The translations under genes and the position numbers were made by a program. Positions 1 to 12,200 of a stretch of DNA of 64,000 nucleotides are shown piece by piece (position 1 is the stretch's first letter; every line of letters begins with the position of its first letter). The DNA lies in assembly GCF_041734735.1 (NCBI RefSeq), contig NC_134876.1, positions 95,587,586-95,651,585 of the forward strand, given 5' to 3'. Under the pieces are notes generated by a model. That model saw nothing but the letters and a program-made list of their open reading frames with translations, made no database searches and was not told where the DNA came from. Origin of the DNA: Babylonia areolata. Its lineage: Eukaryota; Mollusca; Gastropoda; Neogastropoda; Buccinidae.

Positions 1-1357
1 TTTAGTTGTCCGATTCGCAAAGAGAGGATTTTACTTTAACACGCAACGTAACAGTCAACATAACGGTTTGAAAGTGAAAGAAAACGTGAACCTGTCGAAC
101 TCGTAGACTGGAATACGAATTTTTATTAGAATTGTCCAATTTGGTGCATCTCCAACAAAGAAAGTATGTGGCAAAATAATGAACGTGTTGATTGTGGCTA
201 CACAACAGAAGAAGAAGAAGAATTTAGCCAAATCCATGTGGATGGTTGTGGCCTCCACGACGCTCTGGGGCAGGCTGTTCCAGTCTCGGATTGTTCTTGG
301 TCGGAAGGACTGTTGCTGATATTGTGTGCGGCATCTTGTTTGGGTGTATTGATGGTAGTGGCCATTCCTCTGTCGGGCTACGGCAGGCTCCATTTTTTGT
401 TTCATGCTGTTCATGCATACCATTTCTATGATTTCATGCTGAATTTTGTACAGCATAGCGAGGCAGGCAGTTTGATGTCTGCCCTGGAGCAGGGGCCATC
501 GTAGTTCACCAATCATGTCTCATGCGCTGGAGGTGTTACGATAGCACCTCAAGACGAAGCGTGCTGCTGCTGATTTTTAGATTTCGCCTTAAGAAGCCGA
601 GGATCTTGTTGGCTTTTGAACAAACATTGTTGATCTGTTCATTCCAATTGAGATCTTTGGTAAACATCAGTCCAAGATATTTAACGCTGCTGACAGTTTC
701 TAGTGTGTGTCCATGTAGGTGGTACTGCAGTTGAGGTAAGCCTTTTCTGCAATGGGTCACCAGTAGTGTGGTGCATTTCCTTGGATGAAAGACCATGACT
801 GTCCCATCTCTTCTCCCACACAGCAAGCTGGTCAAGATTCCATTATAGATGAGCTAGGTCGTCCGGTGATGTGACCACATCTACACAGCTGTGTCATCTG
901 CAAACTGTCTGGCATGGGCAGTCAGTAGGTCTGGCAAATCGTTGATGTAGACCAGGAATAAGCAGGGGCCAAGTACGCTACCTCATGGTACTCCAGATTG
1001 GACATTGATGAAGTCTGAGCGTACACCGTTGACTACCCCTGCCTGCCTTCGGTCTTCGAGGAAGTCAGAGATCCATGTGAGGAGCGTTCCCTGGATGCCG
1101 TAATGGTGTAGTTTGTGGACCAAGAGTGAGTGGTTGACCTTGTCAAATGCTTTTGTGAAATCCATGATAAGGATGTCAGTCTGTTTCCCCTGGGCCATGT
1201 TATTTACAAGCTTGTCCGCAAAACCAAGGAGTTGCGTCTCACATGACCATTTTCTTCTGAATCCATATTGTGGTGACACAGAATGCCATGTAGCTCCAAG
1301 TGGTGCATGATGTTGATGTGTGACTGGTGACTGAAGTTGAAACTTCAAACAATTCAT
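1..1357 (-). mobile_element. Decayed non-LTR retrotransposon (LINE), reverse transcriptase region
   Basis: On the minus strand three open segments fall in the order expected for a LINE reverse transcriptase. At 1357-983 there is a fingers/palm region with GFRRKWSCETQLL, DFTKAFDKV (the box that carries the first catalytic Asp) and SGVP. A FADD catalytic box lies near 891-904 in RQFADDTAV. At 835-536 there is YLGLMFTKDLNWNEQI and at 516-55 the C-terminal FRPRTIRDWNSLPQS. These boxes are typical of the Jockey/CR1 group, but I cannot settle the clade. The frame is broken by stops (for example between SGVP and the GSVLGP box, and right after FADDTAV) and by frameshifts, so the copy is dead. The 5' part (endonuclease) is not seen. 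It lies upstream of gene 1 in the opposite orientation. Confidence 0.85.
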
Positions 1358-1698
1358 GAATTTGTTTAATTAAACACAGTGTCAGTAATGAGTACAACAA
1401 AATGAGTCAAATGATTGTCTGATTATTCCCAAGAGTTCATAGTATTACATGAGTTTTATCTGTAAAGACGAAGGTTAATTTTAGATATTTCATGGATGAT
1501 ATTGATTGGATTGAATGATTGGCAATACTCTCACTCAGTCCCAGTCACTGACGTGCACACAGTAAAGAAGATTATAAAAGAATGACAGGCAGATAATTAG
1601 TGGGAAACAGTGGGAAATCCTATCTTCTATCCATCTGACCCCTGCCCCTGACCCCCATTCCAACCCCCTGACTGGGGACATGTCAGGCTTGCACAACA

Positions 1699-1742
<44 letters not shown>

Positions 1743-1755
1743 GCACACACACACA

Positions 1756-1801
<46 letters not shown>

Positions 1802-1849
1802 GTGCCATATACACACAAGCATGCACATGTATAAGTATATGTGAAACAA

Positions 1850-1902
<53 letters not shown>
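1699..1902. repeat. Compound microsatellite (AC)n, (AT)n, (GT)n
   Basis: Uninterrupted and lightly interrupted AC from 1699 to 1799, AT from about 1851 to 1880 and GT from 1881 to 1902. The long open frames read across it are a by-product of the dinucleotide period. Confidence 0.95.
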
Positions 1903-1903
<1 letters not shown>

Positions 1904-2054
1904 ATACTTCTTTTTTCTCTGCATGAATTCTCAAACATAGTGCATAGGTGCATGGAACAGTGGAAATATATATGTCTTGTCTTTTGTATTAATGCAGAAC
2001 TGAAAAGAAAAACAATAAGACAATTTTTAATGACACAAGTTTCTTTTGTTTCAG

Positions 2055-3201
2055 CCTGACCTCCCAGCACTGTGTTCCTGGTTGGTAACACTGTAACACA
2101 GTAAACAGTGCCATGGAAAAGATGAATGGTGACGTAAACAGTGCCATGGAAAAGATGGATGGTGATGTTGTAAACAGTGCTATGGAAAAGATGGATGGTG
2201 ATGTAAACAGTGCTATGGAAAAGATGGATAGTGATGCTGTTGTAAACAGTGCTATGGAAAAGATGGATAGTGATGCTGTTGTAAACAGTGCTATGGAAAA
2301 GGTGGATGGTGATGCTGTTGTAAACAGTGCTATGGAAAAGGTGGATGGTGATGCTGTTGTAAACAGTGCTATGGAAAAGGTGGATGGTGATATTCCTGAT
2401 TATGCCAAGGACCCTGACATCATCCCACTATTCACAGGGCAAACAGTGTTCGACTTACACTCACAAAACTTAGCTGACCTGAATTTCAACCTGTTCACAG
2501 TCCATCATGTTATCACCACACTGATTCTAGACTTCAACAATTTATCAAGCCTTCCTGAAGATTTTGTGCAGTGTGTCCCAAAGCTGGAGGTTTTACATGC
2601 TAATGGCAACAATTTGACACATCTTCCTAGTGACTTTGGTTCACTAAGCTGTCTCACTGACATAGAACTGAAAGAAAACAAACTGACTTGTCTTCCTGAT
2701 TCAGTACAACATTTAATTAGTTTAAAACAATTACATCTGACAGGCAATCAGCTATCATGTCTTCCAGAGGACTTTGGGGAAATGGGTCATTTAGAAGAAC
2801 TGTATGTGGATGAGAACCAGCTCACCCACTTCCCTCCAACCTTTGCTGTGCTTGACAAGTTACGGATTCTGGAAGCAGGTCACAACAGGTTATGTGTGCT
2901 TCCCAAGTACTTAGGAAACATGCGTGCACTTACACACTTTAATCTGTGCAACAACAGATTGACAGCATTTCCAGAGAGTTTTTCAGAGCTGGACCATCTA
3001 GTAGTGATGGATGTGTCCAGTAATGACCTGTGTGGTCTGCCCCAGGACTGCTCATCACACACAACTCTGCACAAGGTGTTTGCTGGCTGCAATAAGCTGA
3101 TGGCACTGCCTCCGTGGCTGGGCCACTTGCCACAGCTGACTGAGTTATGTCTGAAAGAAAATACCATATCTGGAGATGCTTTCCCATCTGACTTTGGAAA
3201 G
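2055..3201 (+). CDS. Gene 1, first coding exon (coding from 2113): repeat N terminus and LRRs 1-10
   Basis: A pyrimidine-rich acceptor (tttcttttgtttcag) ends at 2054. The start at 2113 has a strong context (gccATGg), and an in-frame TAA at 2086 rules out an earlier start in this exon. The first 93 residues are seven or eight copies of a 13-15 residue unit (core NSAMEKMDGD). From about residue 108 the LRRs begin, with hallmarks such as LSSLPEDF, LTHLPSDFGSL, LTCLPDSVQHL, LTAFPESFSEL and LMALPPWLGHL. The exon ends FGK at 3201, followed by donor gtatgt, in phase 0. Continuation to VCMH and a stop after the donor is intron read-through. Confidence 0.9.
2101..2391 (+). repeat. Coding minisatellite at the start of gene 1
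   Basis: About seven units of 36-45 bp with core gtaaacagtgctatggaaaa. All length differences are multiples of three, so the frame is kept. The first partial copy (gta aac agt gcc) lies just before the start codon, so the array spans the UTR/CDS boundary about 46 bp after the acceptor. Confidence 0.95.
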
Positions 3202-6200
3202 GTATGTATGCATTGAAGGGTCCATGTTGTCTTTAACGCTTCGACTAGACCATCTCCTGCACAGCACATGGGATCTCAAAATTTTTGTTGTATATGATTT
3301 TTACAATTTTTGTACATCATCATTTCTTAAACTATTTTAAGATTTAATTGAGGGTTTCTTTGGTAGTTGAGTCAAGGCCAGGCCAGCGCAAAGAGTCTAT
3401 ATATATATACGAGGGTCATTCAATAAATAAGGTGAATTTTTCGGTATAAGGACTTCTAATACAGATAGAAGCTTACTTTTTTTTCTTTTTTTTTTCTTTT
3501 ACTTCTTTTTCACATGGATTTAATTTGTTTTGCAGATTAAAAAAAACTTTGAGAGTTTTGGCGATTAACAAAGATGGCCGACCAAGAAGCATGCTCCAGG
3601 ATTGAACAGCGGTCAGTTATCAAGTTTTTGGTTGCTGAAGGGTGCAAACCAGTTGAAATTCATAGGAGAATGTCAACTGTGTACGGTGCCACATGTTTCA
3701 GCCGAAAAAAATGTCTACAAGTGGGCTAAATTGTTTAAAGAAGGACGGAGCAGTGTTGAGGATGAAGACAGGCCTGGAAGGCCTACAGAAGTGAGGTCTC
3801 CTGAGGTGATCGAATCAGTCAATGACCTCATTCAGTCTGACAGAAGGGTGACAGTGGATGACATTGCAAGGACTTTGAGCTTATCTGATGGGACAGCTAT
3901 ATATATATGCATAAGTCCTTGTTTGGTATTGGTCACTGTTGGGGGTACCCCCACTTCATATGTGTTTTCTCTTGAAATTAAGGCTTTTGAAAAATGAAAA
4001 TACATTAAAATGTTTCTAATAACATTAAAGAAATACCAGTATCAAGAAAAATATGCATGAACATCTAGATTTTATACAAGCAATGTTGCTCAAATGACGA
4101 AAATCGGTCAAAAAATGGTGACTGAAAACGGGACTGGCAAACGTGGTCTCCAACACCAGCTTGTCACAAAGCTTGAGTTAATTTTAAACAAGAAATTTTA
4201 TTATCTAACATAAAAAAAACTTATTTCTAAACATTATCTTGCACAAGTGCATCACGTTTAGTTTTTTTAATTCTTATTGTCGGATGCAAAATCGAAGCCA
4301 TAACTGCGTTACGTGCAGCGTCACAAAATCTGACAAACAACTCCAATCATCTGCATTGCTTGTAGATTCGATCAGCTGAAGATGGTGTGGTTAATGTATG
4401 TATGTAATCCACTGGAATAATGGATATAAGAGCATGAAATTATCTAAAACAGTTCAAATGTTTCACAAATGCGGTGTTTAAATTTTCGTGTCACAAGCGT
4501 AACGCAGCTGACACTTCAAATTTGAAAAGCCAGAAATTGACAACATTTGACGGGGGTCTACTTTGGGGAACACCTACTATATTTAGCTACCAAACTGCAT
4601 AAATTCCCAAAAGGAAGTGAGAAAAGCTCAAAAAAGGATGTCGTCACACTTCCTTTGTTGACGTAACACAGTTATGCTTTGAAGTTTCAACGCCACCGCT
4701 CTCATAAAATCCATGTATTTCATCAGTTCACGGTGAACATCGGCACCTGAGGTAAGTAAAAAAATGTTTCTTGATCTTTATTCTTTACTTCTTTTATGTG
4801 AAATATTGGCAGACTTGTCCATGTTTTTAAAAAAAAAAAGTAATCGAAAGTGAATCAAATCAGGACAGCTATGACCAATACCACTTCGTGTCATGTGTAG
4901 CACAGGTATTTGATTTATTGTTTTCAGATATTTAGGAGCTTCATTTATTCAATTTTATGTATATTCTTTGTGATTTGCTACTTATTGAAAGTGCTTATTC
5001 CGTAATTGTTAGAAAATTGGTCTGTGTATACAAAAACGAACTATAGGTAACTGCGCTACACAAAATCGGACACCATCATGTCACACCTAGCTTAGTGCTT
5101 CCAGGTTCGTGTTGAATGAAACGCAGAAATGTGCACAATAGTTAATGTCATTTCTGCATTGCTGTATCAGTTTACTATATATGCATCATATTTGTTTCAA
5201 GACGTGTTTACTTTTTTCATTTGGAATCAATCTGACACATCGTTCTATCCACCTTTATAAACTTGCTCATAAGTCCTTTACATATTTTTATTGTAGGCTG
5301 TGTGAATAACAAACAGAAACACAAGTTTTGACACATGTGACATGGACTTCACAATCAGTGGCGTACAACTACAAGTTACATGTGTGGCAGTACAAAAGAA
5401 TAAAGTAATTTCTTGAGTATCTATTTTATTTTTTATTATTATAATATTTATATTGATACTAATACATGTAATACTCAAAGCCATAAATACAGTTATAAAA
5501 CACATGTGGATCTTACTTGCCTTGCAATATTTAGTGGGCCATAAATAATAGCAAACAGTACAAGAGTTGAGTCATATGTAACTGGGACACCACAACTTAT
5601 GGCGTACACATGTGTGGCAGCAGAAATTATTATGATCTTTTCAGATATATTTTGTACATCATTCAAAGCAAGAAATGCAATTGTATGACACATGCAGGCT
5701 TTAGTGTACTTTTTGCAATTTTCAGAGACCTGTCATATCTGATATCAGATACCTATAAAAACTAATAAAGAGTTTGTCACAGTGTCATGTTACACTTGTC
5801 AAACAGTAGTAAGTGCTTATCAAAGCAATGAAAATTTACTATTGTCTTACAAACAAGAGTTTGATAAAAGTCATCTTCTCTGCTTCTTCCAAGCAGATAA
5901 CAGTCCAACATTTGTGATGCTAAGTTATTCAGACACTGGTTAAGGAGCACAGTATTGGCGTGCTTTGATGCAGGTCACACATATGGCATGCAAAGAAAAA
6001 TACCATATTACGACAATAAATTGACCAATTTACAGTAATTAGAAATCAAATAGAATCTCAAGCAAAGTCTATTCTTTAAATTCTCTGTTTGTTTATGAAA
6101 AAGCTGGTTGTTTGTACTGACCAAAAACAAATAAAGCAGATTATTGTAAGTGTATCATGTAGCACATTATGTACCGTGTGGAGTAATGTGTCATCTGTAT

Positions 6201-9200
6201 TGAACTTGATAAAGGTGTGCAAGAAGCTCCGTCACCTGGACTTGTCTGGCAGCAACCTGACGAAGCTGCCGGAGAGTTTTGGAGAGCTGGAGAGCCTGGA
6301 GTGGCTGCACTGTGGCAGCCCCCTGGATCTGCTGGAACGCAAACCAGACTTGATCAACGGCAACTGGCTGCACACCCTGCCCAACTCCTTCCCTCACCTG
6401 TCACACCTCACCATGCTGAGGCTGGATGAAAACTTGCTGCAGTTCCTGCCAGACCAATTTGGCTCCCTCTGCAGCTTGGAGTACCTGGATTTAGGTAGTG
6501 TGGTTTGTGGAGCTGTGATGAAAGGTGTGTGTTTGTGTGCAGTACACGGACTGAGGTAGAGTGTGCTTTGTGGAGCTGATGAATAGTGTGTGTTCTGTGT
6601 ACAGTTCCCAGACTGAGGTAGAGTGTACTTTGTGGAGCTGTGATGAATGGTGTGTGTTCTGTGTACAGTTCCCAGACTGAGGTAGAGTGTGCTTTGTGGA
6701 GCTGTGATGAATGCTGTGTTCTGTGTACAGTTCCCAGACTGAAGTAGAGTGTGCTTTGTGGAGCTGTGATGAATGGTGTGTGCTCTGTGCAGTTCCCAGA
6801 CTGAGGTAGAGTGTGCTTTGTGGAGCTGTGATGAATGGTGTGTGTTCTGTGTACAGTTCCCAGACTGAGGTAGAGTGTGCTTTGTGGAGCTGTGATGAAT
6901 GGTGTGTTCTATGTACAGTTCCCAGACTGAGGTAGAGTGTGCTTTGTGGAGCTGTGATGAATGGTGTGTGCTCTGTGCAGTACACAGACTGAGGTAGAGT
7001 GTGCTTTGTGGAGCTGTGATGAATGGTGTGTGCTCTGTGCAGTACACAGACTGAGGTAGAGTGTGCTTTGTGGAGCTGTGATGAATAGTGTGTGTTCTGT
7101 GTACAGTTCCCAGACTGAGGTAGAGTGTGTTTTGTGGAGCTGTGATGAATGGTGTGTGCTCTGTGCAGTACGCAGACTGAGGTAGAGTGTGCTTTGTGGA
7201 GCTGTGATGAATGGTGTGTGCTCTGTGCAGTACGCAGACTGAAGTAGAGTGTGCTTTGTGGAGCTGTGATGAATGGTGTGTTCTATGTACAGTTCCCAGA
7301 CTGAGGTAGAGTGTGCTTTGTGGAGCTGTGATGAATGGTGTGTGCTCTGTGCAGTACACAGACTGAGGTAGAGTGTGCTTTGTGGAGCTGTGATGAATGG
7401 TGTGTGCTCTGTGCAGTACGCAGACTGAGGTAGAGTGTGCTTTGTGGAGCTGTGATGAATGGTGTGTGCTCTGTGCAGTACACAGACTGAGGTAGAGTGT
7501 GCTTTGTGGAGCTGTGATGAGTGATGTCTGTGTGCAGTACACAGATTTACGCAAAGTGTGTTTTTTGGTGTGTTTTTTTTTTTTTTTTTTTTTTTGTATA
7601 CTCAAATCAGACCACTGTATCTTGTGCAGATATAGGCTGTAACTTGTGTAAGCGCCCTATCTTTCTGAACACTAAATTCTGGCTGCCATTAGGTGCCACC
7701 TGTCACAACAAACTCAGTATAGTTGTAACAGACCTATAGTTGTATTCCTCACTCCTGACACTGACCAACTCTGAAAATTTGCATCATCTTACTTTTATTC
7801 TGAGGTTTGCATTTGCTGCAGATCTGTGTTCCGTTTTAAGTTTTACTATCATTTCTGCTATTCTAACATCTGCATGGTTTTTGAATTTGTTGTCATTTTC
7901 ACACTTTGTTCTTAGGCTTATGTGTAGCAGGGGCACTGGTATTTAATTATTTAAGGAAGAGGGTTGGTTTTTAGTTCCATAAACTGAAAGTAATGCAAAC
8001 TATAAGCCGACAACATATATATATTCTTTTTTGCCCATTAACAGTAATGTATTGTGTGAATGTTCCAGGTCACAACATGTTGTATGAATTACCGGAGTCC
8101 TTTGGACAGCTGTGCAAGTTACGTGTGTGCTTGCTGTCACGGAACAGCTTACAGCTTCTGCCATCAAGCTTTGGTCAACTGTCCAACCTGGAGGAGTTAC
8201 GAGTTGACTACAATGAGGTGAGCTGACATGACTTCAGTGAGGTGTACTGACTCTGACTTGACTTCAGTAAGGTGAACTGACTGTGACATGACTTTAATAG
8301 TGAGGTGAACTGACATGACTTCAGTAAGGTGAACTGACTCTGACATGACTTTAGTGAGGTGAACTGACATGACTTCATTGAGGTGAACTGACTCTGATAT
8401 GACTTCAATGAGGTGAACTAACATGACTTCAGTAATGTGAACTGCCTCTGACATGACTTTAATAGTGAGGTGAACTGACATGACTTCAGTAAGGTGAACT
8501 GACTCTGACATGACTTCAGTGAGGTGAACTGACATGAGTTCCATGAGGTGAACTGACTGTGACATGACTTTAGTGAGGTGAACTGACATGACTTCAGTGA
8601 GGTGAACTGACTGTGACATGACTTTAGTGAGGTGAACTGACATGACTTCAGTGAGGTGAACTGACTCTGACATGACTTTAGTGAGGTGAACTGAGATGAC
8701 TTCAGTGAGGTGAACTGACTCTGACATGACTTCAGTGAGGTGAACTGACTCTGACATGACTTCAGTGAGGTGAACTGACATGACTTCAGTAAGGTGAACT
8801 GACTGTGTCAACTGTCCAACCTGGAGGAGTTACGAGTTGACTACAATGAGGTGAGCTGACATGACTTCAGTAACGTGAACTGACTCTGACATGACTTCAG
8901 TAATGTGAACTGCCTCTGACATGACTTTAATAGTGAGGTGAACTGACATGACTTCAGTAAGGTGAACTGACTCTGACATGACTTTAGTGAGGTGAACTGA
9001 CATGACTTCAGTGAGGTGAACTGACTGATATGACTTCAATGAGGTGAACTGACATGACTGCAGTAATGTGAACTGCCTCTGACATGACTTTAATAGTGAG
9101 GTGAACTGACATGACTTCAGTAAGGTGAACTGACTGTGACATGACTTTAGTGAGGTGAACTGACATGACTTCAGTGAGGTGAACACTGACATGACTTCAA

Positions 9201-12200
9201 TGAGGTGAACTGACTCTGACATGACTTCAGTGAGGTGAACTGACATGACTTCAGTAAGGTGAACTGACTGTGACATGACTTTAGTGAGGTGAACTGACAT
9301 GACTTCAGTGAGGTGAGCTGACTCTGACATGACTTCAGTGAGGTGAACAAGCTCTGACATGACCAGTGAGGTGAACAAGCTCTGACATGACCAGTGAGGT
9401 GAACTAGCTCTGACATGACTTAATGTGAACTAACTCTGACATGACTTGAATCAGGTGAACTGACTCTGACATGACTTCAATGAGGTGAACTCCTAGGTGT
9501 TGAGTGAGACAGGTGTGTTTTTGTGTCACAGCTAGCAGAGCTCCCTGAGTTCTTCCAGGTGTAGAGTTAGACAGGTGTGTTGTGTGACAGCTAGCAGAGA
9601 TCCCTGAGTCCTTCCAGGTGTAGAGTGAGACAGGTGTGTGTTGTGTGACAGCTGGCAGAGCTCCCTGAGTTCTTCCAGGTGTAGAGTGAGACATGTGTGT
9701 TGTGTGACAGCTGGCAGAGCTCCCTGAGTCCTTCCAGGTGTAGAGTGAGACAGGTGTGTTGTGTAACAGCTGGCAGAGCTCCCTGAGTCCTTCCAGGTGT
9801 AGAGTGAGACAGGTGTATGTTATGTCACAGCTGGCAGAGCTCCCTGACTCCTTCCAGGTGTAGAGTGAGACAGGTGTGTGTTGTGTCACAGCTGGCAGAG
9901 CTCCCTGACTCCTTCCAGGTGTAGAGTGAGACAGGTGTGTGTTGTGTCACAGCTGGCAGAGCTCCCTGACTCCTTCCAGGTGTAGAGTGAGACAGGTGTG
10001 TGTTGTGTCATGGCTGACAGAGCTCCATGACTCCTACCAGGTGTAGGGACAGGTTTGTGTTGTGTGACAGCTGGCAGAGCTCCCTGAGTCCTTTCAGGTG
10101 TAGAGTGAGACAGGTGTGTGTTGTGTGACAGCTGGCAGAGCTCCATGACTCCTACCAGGTGTAGGGACAGGTTTGTGTTGTGTGACAGCTGGCAGAGCTC
10201 CCTGAGTCCTTTCAGGTGTAGAGTGAGACAGGTGTGTGTTGTGTGACAGCTGGCAGAGCTCCCTGAGTCCTTCCAGGCCCTCACCCAGCTGATGGTGCTG
10301 GACCTCTACCAGAACAGACTGACCCAGCTGCCCCCCTTCCTGCACACCTTTGTCCACCTGACTCTGCTGGACCTGGATCTGGTAACCTTTGTCCTCCTGA
10401 CCTCACTGTGTTGCTTTGTTGTGCAGAACTGTTTGAACAATTAGTGTTGCTGTGTTGTTGTGCAGAACTGTTAGAACCATTAATGTTGTTGTGTTATTGT
10501 TCAGAACCATTAGAACAATTAGTGTTCTTGTGCAGAACCGATAGAACAATATGTGTTGCTGTGTTATTGCAGAACCATTAGACCATTAGTGTTGCTGTGT
10601 TATTGTGCAAAACCATTAGTCGTGCTGTGTTATTGTGCAGAACCATTGGTGTTTTTGTGTTATTTTGCAGAACCATTAGACCATTAGTGTTCCTGTGTTG
10701 TTGTACAGAACCATTAGAACCATTAGCGTAGCTGTGTTAATGTGCAGAACCATTAGTATTGCTGTGTTATTGTGTTTTCCACTAGAACCATTAGTGTTGC
10801 TGTGTTGTTGTGCAGAACCATTAGAACCATTAGTGTTGCTGTGTTACTGTGTAGAAGCAGAACCATTAGTGTCACTGTGTTATTTTGAAGAACCATTACA
10901 ACCATTAGTGTTGCTGTTATCGTGCAGAAGCATAAGTGGTGCTGTGTTATTGTACAGAATCATTAGTGGTGCTGTGTTACTGTGCTGAGCCATTAGAACC
11001 ATTAGTGTTGCTGTGTTATTGTGCAGAAACAGTAGTGATGCTATGTTACTGTGCAGAACCGTTAGTGTTGCTGTGTTATTGTGCTGAGCCATTAGAACCT
11101 TTAGTGTTGCGGTGTTATTGTATAGAACCGTTAGTCATGCTGTGTTATTGTGCAGAACCATTAGCGGTGCTGTGTTATTGTGCAGAACCACTAGAACCAT
11201 TTGTGTTGCTGTGTTTTTGTGCAGAACCATTAGAACCATTAGTGTTGCCATGTTATTGTCCAGAACCTCTAGAACCATTAGTTTAGCTGTGTTATTGTGC
11301 AGAACCATTAGAACCATTAGTGTTGCTGTGTTATTGTCCAGAACCATTAGAACAATTAGTGTTGTTGTGTTATTGTGCAGAACCATTAGTGTTGCTGTGT
11401 TATTGTGCAGAACCATTTGTGGTGCTATGTTATTGTGCAGAAACATCAGAACCATTTGTGTTGCTTTGTTATTGTGCAGAACCATTAGACCATTAGTGTT
11501 GCTGTGTTATTGTGCAGAACCATTAGTGTTGCAGTGTTATTGCGCAGAACCATTAGTGTTGCTGTGTTATTGTGCAGAACTGTTAGTGTTGCTGTGTTAT
11601 TGTGCAGAACCATTAGTGTTGCTGTGTTATTGTGCAGAACTGTTAGTGTTGCTGTGTTATTGTGCAGAACTGTTAGTGTCGCTGTGTTATTGTCCAGAAC
11701 CATCAGAACCATTAGTGTTGCTGTGTGAATGTACAGAAACATTAGTATTACTGTGTTATTGTGCAGAACCATTAGAACAATTAGTGTTGTTGTGTTATTG
11801 TGCTGAACCATTGGTGGTGCTGTGTAATTGTGCAGAACCATCAGAACCATCATTTTTGCTGTGTTGTTGTGCAGAACCACTAGAACTATTAGTGTTGATG
11901 TGTTATTGTGCAGAACCATTAGAACGGTTCGTGTTGCTGTGTTATTGTGCAGTTCCATTAAAATCATTAGTGTTGATGTGTTATTGTCCAGAACCATTAG
12001 AACCATTAGTGTTGCTGTGTTTTTTTGTAGAAGCAGAACCATTAGTGTTGCTGTGTTATTGTACAGAACGATTAGAACCATTTGTGTTGCTGTGTTATTG
12101 TTCAGAACCATTAGTGTTGCTGTGTTATTGTACAGACCCATTAGTGGTGCTGTGCTAATGTGCTGAGCAGTTAGAACCATTAGCGTTGCTTTGTTATTCT

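Noticed and set aside
3602-3997. A host gene with a helix-turn-helix domain in intron 1
   Set aside because: The frame is the N-terminal part of a mariner transposase with a frameshift and no catalytic domain.
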